A stretch of DNA of 64,000 bases from Chryseobacterium gambrini (GCF_900156825.1 NZ_FTOV01000003.1:310001-374000); one strand, 5' to 3'. Counted from the stretch's first letter, positions 25,758-35,945 are shown. Notes: generated by a model not told the origin, from the letters alone. Program-made: numbers and translations.

Positions 25758-27803
25758 TTAATATTTATTTTCTAATTTCATCAGGAAAGCATATTCCAAA
25801 GCATCTTCTTTCAGAGATTCAAATCTTCCGCTCGCTCCGCCGTGTCCTGCACTCATATCTGTTTTGAAAATCAGGATATTGTCATCCGTTTTCAGCTCTC
25901 GGAGTTTTGCCGTCCATTTTGCCGGTTCCCAATACTGTACCTGCGAATCGTGCAATCCGGTGGTAATCAATAGATTTGGGTAATCTTTGGCTTCCACATT
26001 ATCGTACGGCGAATATTCTTTCATATAATGATAATATTCTTCGTCATTCGGATTTCCCCATTCGTCGTATTCTCCTGTCGTTAAAGGGATGGTTTCGTCC
26101 AGCATGGTCGTTACAACGTCCACAAAAGGAACCTGTGCTACAATTCCGTTAAACAGGGAAGGTTCATAATTCATTACTGCTCCCACCAATAGTCCTCCTG
26201 CGCTTCCGCCCATGGCGTACAAGTGCTTTGAAGAAGTATAATTTTCTTTAATTAAAAATTTTCCGGCATCAATAAAATCGAAGAATGTATTTTTCTTGAA
26301 CAGCATTTTTCCGTCTTCATACCATTCTCTTCCCAGATATTCTCCGCCTCGGATGTGGGCAATCGCATAAATGAAACCTCTGTCTAAAATGGAAAGTCTC
26401 ACGTTCGAAAAACTCGCATCAACGGTATGTCCGTAGCTTCCATAACCATATAAAAGTAAAGGCGTATCCGCAGATTTTGGGGTGTCTTTATGGTAAACCA
26501 GAGAAATAGGAACTTTCGCTTCTCCGTCTCTGGAATCTGCCCAGATTCTTTCGGAAATATAATTTTCGGCAAAGAATTTTCCGCCCAAAACTTCCTGTTG
26601 TTTCAGAAGCTTTGTGGTTTTTTCCTTCATATTATATTCGTAGGTGGAACTTGGCTGTGTAAGAGAAGTGTAGCCGTAGCGGAGAACTTCCGTATCAAAT
26701 TCCAGATTTACTCCGATGTAAGCGGTATAAGTAGGATCTGAAAAAGGCAGATAATGCGATTCCTGCGTTTTTTCGTCAATAATTTTAATCTGTAACAGAC
26801 CTTGTTCTCTTTCCTCAAGAACCAGATAGTTTTTAAAGATCTCAAAACCCTCCAGCAGAACTTCCGGACGATGCGGAATGACATCCACCCAGTTTTCAAT
26901 GCCACAGTTATTAATCTTTGTCTTTACAATTTTGAAATTGAAAGCATCGTCTGCGTTGGTAATGATGTAGAATTCATCTTCGTAATGTTCAACCGAATAT
27001 TCCAGATCATCTATTCTGGGCTGAATAATCGTCCAGTCTGCGAAAACATCATCCGAAGGAATAAATCTGTGCTCATCCGAAATGGTACTCGAACTGGCAA
27101 TGAAAATATATTCCAGAGATTTGGTTTTGAAAACATTAACGTCGAATGTATCATCTTTTTCGTGGAAAATAAGCACATCATCCGAAGAATCTGTTCCCAA
27201 TTTATGTCTATACACCTGAAAAGCTCTTAAGCTTTCATCTTTTCTGATGTAGAAAATATGTTCGTTATCATTTGCCCAGACTGCTTTTCCTGTGGTGTTT
27301 TCAATTTCATCAGGAAGAGTTTCGCCGGTCTGTAAATTTTTGAATTTAATGGTGTAAATTCTTCGGCTCACATTATCCGTTGAAAATGAAGCCAATTGGT
27401 TGTTTGGAGAAACAGCAACGCTTCCTACTTCAAAATAATTTTCGCCTTCTGCCAAAACATTAACATCCAGAATAATTTCTTCTTCGTTTTCAAGACTTTG
27501 GTATTTTCTGCAGAAAATAGGATATTCTTTTCCCTCTTCATAACGAACGATATACCAGTATTCGTTAAAGAAATAAGGTAAAGATTCGTCGTCTTTTTTA
27601 TAGCGGGCTTTCATTTCCTCAAAAAGTTCTTCCTGAAAAGGTTCTGTATCTTTCATGATGAAATCTGCATACGCATTTTCTTCTTCAAGATATTGTATCA
27701 CTTCCGGATTTTCTCTTTCGTTGAGCCAGAAATAGGGGTCAATCCTTTTATCACCGTGTGTTTCAAGTATTTTTTCTATTTTTTTTGCCTTTGGAGCTTC
27801 CAT
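25758..27803 (-). CDS. Prolyl oligopeptidase family peptidase (S9A, oligopeptidase B type)
   Basis: 681 residues, cytosolic (no signal peptide). N-terminal beta-propeller, with the family opening GDKRIDPYFWLNERENPEVIQYLEEENAY. The C-terminal alpha/beta-hydrolase catalytic domain has the nucleophile in GGSAGG (Ser534), an Asp in the TGLHDSQV region and the catalytic His in SAGHGGASGR. Oligopeptidase B cuts short peptides after basic residues; that specificity is inferred from the family. First gene of a three-gene operon. Confidence 0.92.
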   Translation of the reverse strand: MEAPKAKKIEKILETHGDKRIDPYFWLNERENPEVIQYLEEENAYADFIMKDTEPFQEELFEEMKARYKKDDESLPYFFNEYWYIVRYEEGKEYPIFCRKYQSLENEEEIILDVNVLAEGENYFEVGSVAVSPNNQLASFSTDNVSRRIYTIKFKNLQTGETLPDEIENTTGKAVWANDNEHIFYIRKDESLRAFQVYRHKLGTDSSDDVLIFHEKDDTFDVNVFKTKSLEYIFIASSSTISDEHRFIPSDDVFADWTIIQPRIDDLEYSVEHYEDEFYIITNADDAFNFKIVKTKINNCGIENWVDVIPHRPEVLLEGFEIFKNYLVLEEREQGLLQIKIIDEKTQESHYLPFSDPTYTAYIGVNLEFDTEVLRYGYTSLTQPSSTYEYNMKEKTTKLLKQQEVLGGKFFAENYISERIWADSRDGEAKVPISLVYHKDTPKSADTPLLLYGYGSYGHTVDASFSNVRLSILDRGFIYAIAHIRGGEYLGREWYEDGKMLFKKNTFFDFIDAGKFLIKENYTSSKHLYAMGGSAGGLLVGAVMNYEPSLFNGIVAQVPFVDVVTTMLDETIPLTTGEYDEWGNPNDEEYYHYMKEYSPYDNVEAKDYPNLLITTGLHDSQVQYWEPAKWTAKLRELKTDDNILIFKTDMSAGHGGASGRFESLKEDALEYAFLMKLENKY

Positions 27804-27839
27804 TCAATATTAATTCTTGTTCAAATTTAGTTAAAAAAA

Positions 27840-27868
27840 AACCATCTTTCCGGTAAGAAAAGACGGTT
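27840..27868 (-). terminator. Terminator of hemD
   Basis: Imperfect stem AACCATCTTTCC / GAAAAGACGGTT with a short loop and an A8 run on the plus strand (T run on the minus strand). Located after the hemD stop. Confidence 0.65.
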
Positions 27869-27891
27869 CCTGTATATTTTTGTATTAAAAC

Positions 27892-28635
27892 TTACTTGTG
27901 TAGCGCTTTAATATACTTTTCCAAAGCCATCGTCATGGACGGAGTTTCCTTTGTAGGAGCCATTAAATCTACTTTCAGCCCTGCTTCTTCTGCTGCTGCT
28001 GAAGTGGTTGCGCCAAAAACGCCGATTTTTGTTTCTTCCTGTTTGAAATCCGGAAAATTCTGCTGTAAAGACTTTATTCCCTGCGGACTGAAGAAGATCA
28101 GCATATCATAATCTTTTACATTAATGTCTGTAAGATCGCTGCAAACCGTTCTGTACATGATGGCTCTTTTCCAGTCTACATTAGAAGCTTCCATTGTTTT
28201 TGTAATATCCGGGCTTAAAACATCTGATGAGGGCAAAAGATATTTTTCGCTCGGGAATTTTTTAAACAGCGGAAGAAGGTCCGAGAAATTCTTTTCCCCG
28301 AAGCTGATCTTTCTTTTTCTGTATACAATATGCTTTTGAAGATAGTTCGCAATGGCTTCCGACTGACAGATGTATCTCATCGTATCAGGAACCGAAAAAC
28401 GAAGCTCTTCAGCTAATCTGAAGTAATGGTCGATCGCATTTTTACTCGTGAAAATAATTCCGGTATATTGTGTAAGATCGATCTTTTGTGTTCTAAGCTC
28501 TTTATTGTCAACTCCTTCGACGTGGATGAAAGGGCGGAAATCAATCTTTATCTTTTCCTTCTTTGCAATTTCCAGGTACGGAGACGACTCACTTGGCGCT
28601 GGTTGAGAAACCAATATAGACTTTATTCTCATCAT
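27892..28635 (-). CDS. hemD: Uroporphyrinogen-III synthase
   Basis: Closes hydroxymethylbilane to uroporphyrinogen III in haem synthesis. HemD sequences are weakly conserved. Here the N-terminus MRIKSILVSQPAPSESSPYLEIAKK, the YTGIIFTSKNAIDHYF motif, the MLIFFSPQGIKSLQQNFPDF segment and the end IGVFGATTSAAAEEAGLKVDLMAPTKETPSMTMAL fit the two-domain family. The start is 28635 or the adjacent ATG at 28632. It follows a DUF4271 gene by 9 bp, an arrangement usual in Flavobacteriia. Confidence 0.88.
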   Translation of the reverse strand: MMRIKSILVSQPAPSESSPYLEIAKKEKIKIDFRPFIHVEGVDNKELRTQKIDLTQYTGIIFTSKNAIDHYFRLAEELRFSVPDTMRYICQSEAIANYLQKHIVYRKRKISFGEKNFSDLLPLFKKFPSEKYLLPSSDVLSPDITKTMEASNVDWKRAIMYRTVCSDLTDINVKDYDMLIFFSPQGIKSLQQNFPDFKQEETKIGVFGATTSAAAEEAGLKVDLMAPTKETPSMTMALEKYIKALHK

Positions 28636-28644
28636 TGACAGTTA

Positions 28645-29313
28645 TTAAAAAAACAATAGTTTCCAAAGCAACAAAACGGGTGCAATTTGGAGCGTGCAAA
28701 TATACAAAAATTTATAATACCATTTCTCGGGTAAAATGTTGTTCTTATGAAATAAATAGAAAAACACCTTGAAAATGAATACAAAAGAGAAAAAGAAAAT
28801 GTAATATAAAAACATTTTATTTCTGTCGATCGGGAAATAATAGTGGGTTACACATAAAATTATTAACAAAAAAGACAGGATAAAATAAAATTTTGTAGAG
28901 GTAAAATAAAAAACAGTCCATTTTTTTCCGTCACCAATGCTTTGGAAAAATAAAAATCCTAAAGTTGATTTTACTGCATAAAAAAGAATAACCGCAATTA
29001 AACAAAAACCGAATTTATTAAGCTGATATCCCAAAACCTGAAGATCGGCAACATATTTGGGAACAACAGGAATATACTGCGAGATCAAAACCGAAAGCGT
29101 AAGTGTAATAACGCAGGAGGTGATTACCCAGCTCGGAAGGTTGTTACTGGCATCAAAATATTTTTGAAGCAGAAAGTCTTTCAGGTTGGCTTCTCTTTCT
29201 ACGACGTTCATCATAAAAAGGTATAAAAAGATACAGCCCAGCAATATAAAGATTACCCAATCGTTATTTTCAGGTATTCTTACATGATTTATAAATGTTT
29301 GTGATAACGGCAA
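28645..29313 (-). CDS. DUF4271 family multi-pass membrane protein
   Basis: 222 residues with about six hydrophobic helices, starting at WVIFILLGCIFLYLFMM and ending LYICTLQIAPVLLLWKLLFF. Short charged loops separate them. This matches the DUF4271 family, found next to hemD in Bacteroidota. Inner-membrane location; function unknown. The 9 bp spacing to hemD indicates one operon. Confidence 0.8.
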   Translation of the reverse strand: MPLSQTFINHVRIPENNDWVIFILLGCIFLYLFMMNVVEREANLKDFLLQKYFDASNNLPSWVITSCVITLTLSVLISQYIPVVPKYVADLQVLGYQLNKFGFCLIAVILFYAVKSTLGFLFFQSIGDGKKWTVFYFTSTKFYFILSFLLIILCVTHYYFPIDRNKMFLYYIFFFSFVFIFKVFFYLFHKNNILPEKWYYKFLYICTLQIAPVLLLWKLLFF

Positions 29314-29388
29314 CGGAATTTTTTTGCAAAATTATAGATTATTTTGTATAAAATAAAAAGGTTAAATAAACTATCTTTGCAAACTGAA

Positions 29389-30105
29389 ATGAAAAAACTG
29401 GTCATAATTCCGACTTACAACGAAAAGGAAAATATTGAAAATATTATTTCCGCAGTTTTTGCATTGGAAGATGACTTTCATATTTTGGTAGTGGATGACT
29501 CGTCTCCTGATGGAACGGCGGATCTGGTGAAGGATTTACAGAAAAAATTCCCGCACTATCTTCATCTTTCGATACGAAAAGTGAAAGATGGTTTGGGAAA
29601 AGCATATATTCATGGTTTTAAATGGGCAATCGAAAACAAGTATGACTATATTTTCGAAATGGATGCCGATTTTTCGCACAACCCGAATGATCTTCCTAAG
29701 CTGTATGAAGCCTGTTTAAATGCAGATATGGCAATCGGTTCCCGGTATTCCAAAGGGGTAAATGTGGTAAACTGGCCAATGGGACGTGTTTTGCTGTCTT
29801 ATTTCGCTTCAAAATATGTGCGGTTTGTTTTAGGACTTCCGATTCATGATACCACGGCAGGTTTTGTCTGCTTTTCAAGAAAGGTGCTGGAAGAAATTGG
29901 TTTGGATAACGTAAAATTAAAAGGATACGGATTTCAGATCGAAATGAAATTCAGGGCTTTTAAAAAAGGATTTAAAATTGTAGAAGTTCCTATTATTTTT
30001 ACAAACAGAATTCTAGGAGAAAGCAAAATGAATGGCGGTATCATTCATGAAGCCGTTTTTGGAGTTTTAAATTTAAAATGGAAATCCATCATCAACAGAT
30101 TATGA
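29389..30105 (+). CDS. Polyprenol monophosphomannose synthase-like glycosyltransferase (GT2)
   Basis: Probably transfers a hexose from a nucleotide sugar to a polyprenyl phosphate at the inner membrane. The sequence opens with LVIIPTYNEKENIENII, followed by DDSSPDGTADL, the donor-site motif FEMDADFSHNP and the acceptor-region RYSKGVNVVNWP. There are no C-terminal membrane helices. I choose the ATG at 29389 (238 aa); the upstream extension is unlike the family, and a TATCTTTG -7 box at 29372-29379 would place the transcription start almost at this ATG. It overlaps the next gene by 4 bp (ATGA). Confidence 0.88.
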   Translation: MKKLVIIPTYNEKENIENIISAVFALEDDFHILVVDDSSPDGTADLVKDLQKKFPHYLHLSIRKVKDGLGKAYIHGFKWAIENKYDYIFEMDADFSHNPNDLPKLYEACLNADMAIGSRYSKGVNVVNWPMGRVLLSYFASKYVRFVLGLPIHDTTAGFVCFSRKVLEEIGLDNVKLKGYGFQIEMKFRAFKKGFKIVEVPIIFTNRILGESKMNGGIIHEAVFGVLNLKWKSIINRL

Positions 30106-30479
30106 AAAAGCTGATCTTCATTTTCGTTCTGATGTGTCTGTTTTCATGCGGAGACTACATCGATAAGCCTAAAAATCTGATCCCGAAAGATCAGATGGCA
30201 GAAATTATGGCTGATCTTTACATTAACGATCAGGCGACTTTCATGTATCCCAACACGAATCTGGAGGCAGGAACAAGATATATCCTGAAAACGCACAACG
30301 TAAAATCTCAGGATTTTGTCGAAAGCTTCAAATATTATGTAGTAAAGGAACAGATGAGCAGTATCGCAGATGATGCCCAGAAAATAATATTAGAGAAAGA
30401 TCCGAAAGCGGATCAGTATGTAAAGGATAAAAAAAATAAAACAGGAAATCTTCAGAATCCTCCTGCTTTATCGAGATAA
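30102..30479 (+). CDS. DUF4296 family lipoprotein
   Basis: The start at 30102 gives a lipoprotein signal MKKLIFIFVLMCLFSC, with lipid-modified Cys16. The mature protein begins GDYIDKPKNLIPKDQMAEIMADLYINDQA, the core of DUF4296. About 125 aa. No surface-export signal follows the Cys, so a periplasm-facing location is likelier. The ATG overlaps the stop of the glycosyltransferase gene, so translation is probably coupled. Function unknown. Confidence 0.82.
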   Translation: MKKLIFIFVLMCLFSCGDYIDKPKNLIPKDQMAEIMADLYINDQATFMYPNTNLEAGTRYILKTHNVKSQDFVESFKYYVVKEQMSSIADDAQKIILEKDPKADQYVKDKKNKTGNLQNPPALSR

Positions 30480-30485
30480 TTTAAG

Positions 30486-31619
30486 ATGCAAAAGTTTTTT
30501 AATATAGAAAAAACCTCTGAGGGAAAGGCGAGAGCCGGAGAACTTACCACAGATCACGGGACAATTCAGACGCCTATTTTTATGCCTGTAGGAACCGTTG
30601 CAAGTGTAAAAACAGTTCATCAGAGAGAATTAAAAGAAGATATCAAAGCCCAGATTATTCTGGGGAATACCTATCATTTATACCTTCGTCCGGGAATGGA
30701 AGTCATGCAGGAAGCAGGAGGTTTGCATAAATTCATGAACTGGGATCTGCCGATTCTTACGGATTCGGGAGGTTTTCAGGTGTTTTCACTGGCAAGCAGC
30801 AGAAAAATGTCTGAAGAAGGAGCCCGATTCAAATCTCATATCGACGGAAGTTACCATATGTTTTCTCCCGAAAAATCCATGGAGATCCAGAGACAGATCG
30901 GAGCCGATATTTTTATGGCTTTTGATGAATGTGTGGCGTATCCATGCGAATACAATCAGGCAAAAACATCAATGGAACTTACACACCGTTGGTTAAAAAG
31001 ATGTATTGAATGGACGGAAAACAATCCTGAGTTGTACGGTCACAAGCAAAGACTTTTCCCCATTGTTCAGGGATCTACTTTTTCAGATTTAAGAAAAATT
31101 TCCGCAGAAGTCATTGCGGAAGCGGGTGCTGAAGGAAACGCAATCGGCGGTCTTTCCGTAGGCGAACCTGAAGAGGAGATGTACAGAATTACGGATGAGG
31201 TTACCGATATTCTGCCAAAAGAAAAACCGAGATATTTAATGGGAGTGGGAACTCCGTGGAATATTCTGGAATCCATCGGTCTAGGTATTGATATGATGGA
31301 TTGTGTGATGCCGACGAGAAATGCCAGAAACGCAATGCTTTTCACATGGAAAGGGGTAATGAATATGAAAAACGAAAAGTGGAAGAAAGATTTTTCGCCT
31401 CTGGACGAATTTGGAACAAGTTTCGTAGACAGAGAATATTCTAAAGCGTATGTAAGACATTTGTTTGTTTCTAAAGAATATCTGGCAAAACAGATTGCTT
31501 CTATTCATAACTTAGCCTTTTATCTGGATCTGGTAAAAGTGGCAAGAGAACATATTATGGCAGGAGATTTCTATCAGTGGAAAAATTCGGTGGTTCCAAT
31601 TCTTCGTCAGAGATTATAA
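30486..31619 (+). CDS. tgt: tRNA-guanine transglycosylase
   Basis: Swaps guanine-34 for the queuosine precursor in GUN-anticodon tRNAs. At 377 aa it is normal for bacterial Tgt. Key motifs: TPIFMPVGT, GNTYHLYLRPG, the nucleophile region TDSGGFQVFSL, FDECVAYPC, QGSTFSDLR and GGLSVGE. One oddity is the C-terminal zinc site. The expected C-x-C-x2-C cluster is not obvious after MPTRNARNAMLF; instead the region reads DFSPLDEFGTSFVDREYSKAYVRHLF. So the canonical zinc cysteines appear to be missing, as they seem to be in other flavobacterial sequences of this type. Sits 6 bp after the DUF4296 gene. Confidence 0.94.
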   Translation: MQKFFNIEKTSEGKARAGELTTDHGTIQTPIFMPVGTVASVKTVHQRELKEDIKAQIILGNTYHLYLRPGMEVMQEAGGLHKFMNWDLPILTDSGGFQVFSLASSRKMSEEGARFKSHIDGSYHMFSPEKSMEIQRQIGADIFMAFDECVAYPCEYNQAKTSMELTHRWLKRCIEWTENNPELYGHKQRLFPIVQGSTFSDLRKISAEVIAEAGAEGNAIGGLSVGEPEEEMYRITDEVTDILPKEKPRYLMGVGTPWNILESIGLGIDMMDCVMPTRNARNAMLFTWKGVMNMKNEKWKKDFSPLDEFGTSFVDREYSKAYVRHLFVSKEYLAKQIASIHNLAFYLDLVKVAREHIMAGDFYQWKNSVVPILRQRL

Positions 31620-31641
31620 TTAAAAATAAAAACGCAGTAAA

Positions 31642-32754
31642 ATGCTTAAAATAATAGACCGATATATCGTTAGAAAATACCTTGGAACATTCAGTTTCAT
31701 GCTGATATTGCTGTCTATTGTTGTTTTGGTGATCGATGTTCAGCAGAAAATTCCAAGAATTGAAAATGCAACGGCATTAGACCCAAAACTTAACGTTACC
31801 TATTTCCTGATTCACTTTTATCCTTTCTGGATCGTGAATCTGGTGATGACGTTTCTTTCTATTCTCGTCTTTATTTCGGTGATTTATTTCACCTCAAGAA
31901 TGGCAAACAATACAGAGATTGTTGCCGTCATCAGCAGTGGAGCGAGCTTTCACAGATTTGCAAGGCCTTATTTGCTTACGTCGTTGTTTATTGCTGTTTT
32001 GTCATTGGGAATCAATCACTTTCTGCTTCCGTGGGCGAATATTCAGAAAAACCAGCTTGAAGCCTATACCTACAATGCAACCAATAAAGAGAAAGTTTTA
32101 GGGACGGCTCCGGTTTCTGCACAACTAAGCAAAACCGAATATATCTTTATCAATTCCTGGAACAAAAGAGACAAAAGAGGTTCAGGATTCGTCTATCAGA
32201 AGTTCGATAAGGACAGAAGAATGACGTACGAGCTAAAGGCTTCCGATGTTTCGTGGGATAAAGACAAAAAAGAATTTGTCCTAAATTCCTATACGGAAAA
32301 AACCATCAATAAAGACGATACAGAGAAATTATCCAGCGGCTTCGATCTGAAGAAAAAATACGGTCATGATCCTGAAGAACTTTTCCCGAATGAACTTTTA
32401 GGGCAGAATAAAACAACACCGGAACTGATAAAATTCATCAAAAGAGAAACTGAAAAAGGAAACAGCAACTTAAATGCGCACTTAAATGAGCTTCATCAAA
32501 GAACCTCAATGCCTTTTTCCATCGTTATTCTTACCTTTCTGGCGCTCTCACTTTCTTCGCAGAAAAAACGCGGCGGATTGGGAATTAACTTAGCTCTTGG
32601 TATTTCTTTAGCCTTTGTTTTCGTATTTTCCTTTGAAGCTTTAAAAGTGGTTTCGGAAAATAAAAGTATTTCTCCGGCTTTGGCGATGTGGCTTCCCAAT
32701 ATAATCTTTTTACCGCTTGCTGCTTTTCTTTACATTAAAAGAGCCAATCAGTAA
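31642..32754 (+). CDS. LptF/LptG family permease
   Basis: Inner-membrane subunit of the ABC system that moves lipopolysaccharide to the outer membrane. It opens MLKIIDRYIVRKYLGTFSFMLILLSIVVLVIDVQQKI, as in LptF/G. There are three N-terminal helices, a periplasmic beta domain (about residues 130-270), then three C-terminal helices. The 370 aa length fits. Which of LptF or LptG it is cannot be told; the partner is not in the window. It follows tgt by 22 bp. Its 3' end overlaps the convergent birA gene by 7 bp. Confidence 0.87.
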   Translation: MLKIIDRYIVRKYLGTFSFMLILLSIVVLVIDVQQKIPRIENATALDPKLNVTYFLIHFYPFWIVNLVMTFLSILVFISVIYFTSRMANNTEIVAVISSGASFHRFARPYLLTSLFIAVLSLGINHFLLPWANIQKNQLEAYTYNATNKEKVLGTAPVSAQLSKTEYIFINSWNKRDKRGSGFVYQKFDKDRRMTYELKASDVSWDKDKKEFVLNSYTEKTINKDDTEKLSSGFDLKKKYGHDPEELFPNELLGQNKTTPELIKFIKRETEKGNSNLNAHLNELHQRTSMPFSIVILTFLALSLSSQKKRGGLGINLALGISLAFVFVFSFEALKVVSENKSISPALAMWLPNIIFLPLAAFLYIKRANQ

Positions 32755-33461
32755 AGTAATTTTACCTCTTTGTGATAGAAAGACTGTAGTCCGTCATTTT
32801 CAAGATCAATCCAGAGTTCACCTTTTTCGTCAGCCTTTTTGATGATGCCATTTTGGCGTGTTTTTTCAATTTCGAAAACAGATATTTCGTCTTTGCGGAA
32901 CAGGTTTGCATTGAAAAGTTTGAGAATTTCCTCTTCCGAAGGAATATTTTTCAGTTTTTCGGTTAAAAAATCATGAAGTTTTATCGTAAAATCATTCAGG
33001 TTAAAATTTCTTCCGGTCTGCGTTAAAAGCGATCCTGCATTGGAAATTTCAAATTTTTCCTGCAAAATATTGAATCCGGCTCCGATGAGGAAATAATTAT
33101 TCTGGTTGATTTTTTTCTTTTCAATAAGAATTCCGACGATTTTTTTATTTTTAAGAATCATATCATTCGGCCATTTTATTTTCACGTCACAGTCAGTCAA
33201 ATTGGCAAGGAAATCCCGTATTGCAATTGCGGTATAATAATTGAACATAAAATCCGAGACTGTAAAGTGTTCAGCCTTTACAGCAAGAGTATACGCCAAA
33301 TTTTTTTCAGCCGTTGAAGACCATGTATTTCCGTACTGTCCGCGACCTTTCGTCTGATTGAATGTATGAACTGCAATAAAATCTGAATCTCCGTAAAGTA
33401 AAAACTTAGATATTTCGTCATTAGTAGAAGAACATTCTTTCAGATAAAACAGTGCACTCAT
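32748..33461 (-). CDS. birA: Biotin--[acetyl-CoA-carboxylase] ligase
   Basis: Attaches biotin to the carboxyl carrier protein. Motifs: KGRGQYGNTWSS (biotin/ATP loop), VKIKWPNDMILKNKKIVGILIE and YFLIGAGFNI. At 237 aa it has only the catalytic and C-terminal domains and no N-terminal DNA-binding domain, so it is a ligase, not a repressor. It is on the opposite strand between two core operons and overlaps the end of the LptF/G gene tail to tail. Confidence 0.93.
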   Translation of the reverse strand: MSALFYLKECSSTNDEISKFLLYGDSDFIAVHTFNQTKGRGQYGNTWSSTAEKNLAYTLAVKAEHFTVSDFMFNYYTAIAIRDFLANLTDCDVKIKWPNDMILKNKKIVGILIEKKKINQNNYFLIGAGFNILQEKFEISNAGSLLTQTGRNFNLNDFTIKLHDFLTEKLKNIPSEEEILKLFNANLFRKDEISVFEIEKTRQNGIIKKADEKGELWIDLENDGLQSFYHKEVKLLY

Positions 33462-33547
33462 TTAAGAAAACTTTAAGACTTTAAAAGGCTAAAAATAAGG
33501 CTAAAGTAAAAGAAAAACAATAAATTTGCAGATTATAGTATTTTTTA

Positions 33548-33910
33548 ATGAATAAAACAGTAGAAAAACAAGCGCTAATAGATAAAATTGTAGAGGCTAT
33601 CCAGGATGTAAAAGGTGAAGATATCATGATCTTTGATCTTTCCAATATCGAAAATTCAGTAGCAGAAACGTTCATCATTTGTAGCGGAAACTCAAATACG
33701 CAGGTTTCGGCGTTGGCGGGAAGTGTAGAGAAAAAAGTAAGAAACGACCTTAAAGATAGACCTTGGCACGTAGAAGGTACCGAAAACTCCATGTGGGTTT
33801 TGGTAGATTACGTTTCCGTGGTAGTCCACATTTTCCAGAAAGAAGTAAGAGAGTATTATGATATTGAAGAACTTTGGGGAGATGCTGTGATTACGAAAAT
33901 CGAAAATTAA
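33548..33910 (+). CDS. rsfS: Ribosome silencing factor RsfS
   Basis: Binds ribosomal protein L14 and prevents joining of the subunits under starvation. 120 aa. Conserved parts are VKGEDIMIFDLSNIENSVAETFIICSGNSNTQVSALA and DRPWHVEGTENSMWVLVDYVSVVVHIFQKEVREYYDIEELWGDA. A TAAATTTG -7 box lies at 33521-33528. It heads the operon rsfS-ftsH-LUD-cdsA-psd; ftsH starts 22 bp downstream. Confidence 0.95.
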   Translation: MNKTVEKQALIDKIVEAIQDVKGEDIMIFDLSNIENSVAETFIICSGNSNTQVSALAGSVEKKVRNDLKDRPWHVEGTENSMWVLVDYVSVVVHIFQKEVREYYDIEELWGDAVITKIEN

Positions 33911-33932
33911 TTATAAATTTTAAAAAGTATAA

Positions 33933-35945
33933 ATGAACAATAAAGGATTTAACTGGTTTTTTCCTATCATGATTGTAGCACTTGTGCTGTTCTTTGTTGC
34001 CAATTCTATGGGCGACAGCACAGGTAAGACAATTGATGAAGACGGTTTCTTCAGAGAAATGCAGGCAGGAAAAATCCAGAGAGTTTTAATTGACAAACAG
34101 GCTCAGAAAGCTGATGTATTTTTAACGCAGGCTGCCAAAACAGCTACCGTAAAAAAAGACGATAAATCTAATCCTTTTTCGGGGCTTATGATGGCTCCAA
34201 AGGCAGATTACTCGCTTAAATATGGAGATCTTAGACTTTTCCTTGAAAAATTTGATGCCATCAGAATGCAAAATCCGGCGATAAAAACGTCTAAAGATTA
34301 TGCGGAAGGCGAAAGTCCGTTAACGAGCTTTTTAATTCAGGCTTTAATCTGGATTGCGATTTTAGGAGTTTTCTATTTCCTTCTTTTCAGAAAAATGGGA
34401 AGCGGAGGCGGACCGGGCGGACAAATTTTCTCCATCGGAAAGTCTAAAGCAAAACTTTTTGACGAAAAAGAAAGAATTCAGGTAACATTCAAAGATGTTG
34501 CAGGTCTTGAAGGTGCTAAAGAAGAGGTCCAGGAAGTTGTGGATTTCCTTAAAAACTCAGAAAAATATACCAAACTGGGAGGTAAAATTCCGAAAGGAGT
34601 TCTTTTGGTAGGTCCTCCGGGAACCGGTAAAACATTATTGGCAAAAGCAGTAGCCGGAGAGGCGAAAGTTCCTTTCTTCTCGCTTTCAGGTTCAGATTTT
34701 GTGGAAATGTTTGTTGGGGTAGGAGCTTCAAGAGTAAGAGACCTTTTTGCACAGGCAAAAGCAAAATCTCCAGCGATTATCTTTATTGATGAGATCGATG
34801 CCATCGGACGTGCAAGAGGAAAAAATAATTTCTCAGGCGGAAACGACGAAAGAGAAAATACGCTTAACCAGCTTTTAACTGAAATGGATGGTTTCGGAAC
34901 CGATACGAACGTTATTGTAATGGCTGCAACCAACAGAGCGGATATTCTGGATAAAGCTTTAATGAGAGCCGGACGTTTTGACCGTTCCATTTATGTAGAC
35001 CTTCCGGAATTGCACGAAAGAAGACAGATTTTTGATGTTCATTTAAAGAAAATCAAACTTGATGATAATGTAGACAGAGAATTCCTTGCAAAACAAACGC
35101 CGGGATTCAGTGGAGCTGATATTGCGAATGTTTGTAATGAAGCAGCATTAATTGCCGCAAGAAACAACCATACTTCGGTAACGAAACAGGATTTCCTTGA
35201 TGCGGTTGACAGAATTATCGGGGGTCTTGAAAAGAAAAATAAAGCTATTAAGCCTTCTGAAAAAAGAAGAGTTGCTTATCACGAAGCGGGACACGCTACG
35301 ATTTCATGGTTGGTAGAACACGCTTCACCGCTATTGAAAGTAACTATTGTTCCGAGAGGACGTTCTTTGGGAGCAGCTTGGTATCTTCCGGAAGAAAGAC
35401 AGTTGACAACTACAGAGCAAATGCTGGACGAAATGTGTGCAACACTGGGTGGTAGAGCTGCAGAGCAGGTGATATTCAACAATATTTCTACAGGAGCGCT
35501 TTCTGATCTTGAAAGTGTAACGAAAAGAGCTCAGGCAATGGTAACCATCTACGGTTTAAGTCCGAATATCGGGAATATCTCTTACTATGACAGTTCAGGA
35601 CAGTCTGAATATTCTTTCGGAAAACCTTATTCTGAAGAAACAGCGAAGAAAATTGATATTGAGATTAAAGGAATTATCGAAAATCAGTATGACAGAGCAG
35701 TTCAGATTTTAACTGAGAATAAAGACAAGCTTGATGCTTTGGCAAGTAAGCTGTTAGAAAAAGAAGTAATCTTCCGTGAAGATCTTGAAGAAATTTTCGG
35801 AAAGAGAGCATGGGATCCCGAATTAACAGAGAAACCTGTTACCAATACGATTCCGGATGCCAAAGAACCGCAAGAAGAGATTCTTATCAAAGAAAAAGAA
35901 GGAGACAGCGAAATTCAGGCTCCTGAAAGCCCTACACAGCTTTAA
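33933..35945 (+). CDS. ftsH: ATP-dependent zinc metalloprotease FtsH
   Basis: Membrane AAA+ protease for quality control and regulated turnover. 670 aa. TM1 near the N-terminus ([20 protein letters not shown]), a short periplasmic domain, and TM2 around residues 130-150 ([23 protein letters not shown]). Walker A is GPPGTGKT at 227-234 and Walker [11 protein letters not shown]. The second region of homology is in [20 protein letters not shown]. The zinc site HEAGH starts at His450. The acidic C-terminal tail is long. Known in E. coli to control lipopolysaccharide synthesis; here it is grouped with phospholipid genes. Confidence 0.97.
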   Translation: MNNKGFNWFFPIMIVALVLFFVANSMGDSTGKTIDEDGFFREMQAGKIQRVLIDKQAQKADVFLTQAAKTATVKKDDKSNPFSGLMMAPKADYSLKYGDLRLFLEKFDAIRMQNPAIKTSKDYAEGESPLTSFLIQALIWIAILGVFYFLLFRKMGSGGGPGGQIFSIGKSKAKLFDEKERIQVTFKDVAGLEGAKEEVQEVVDFLKNSEKYTKLGGKIPKGVLLVGPPGTGKTLLAKAVAGEAKVPFFSLSGSDFVEMFVGVGASRVRDLFAQAKAKSPAIIFIDEIDAIGRARGKNNFSGGNDERENTLNQLLTEMDGFGTDTNVIVMAATNRADILDKALMRAGRFDRSIYVDLPELHERRQIFDVHLKKIKLDDNVDREFLAKQTPGFSGADIANVCNEAALIAARNNHTSVTKQDFLDAVDRIIGGLEKKNKAIKPSEKRRVAYHEAGHATISWLVEHASPLLKVTIVPRGRSLGAAWYLPEERQLTTTEQMLDEMCATLGGRAAEQVIFNNISTGALSDLESVTKRAQAMVTIYGLSPNIGNISYYDSSGQSEYSFGKPYSEETAKKIDIEIKGIIENQYDRAVQILTENKDKLDALASKLLEKEVIFREDLEEIFGKRAWDPELTEKPVTNTIPDAKEPQEEILIKEKEGDSEIQAPESPTQL

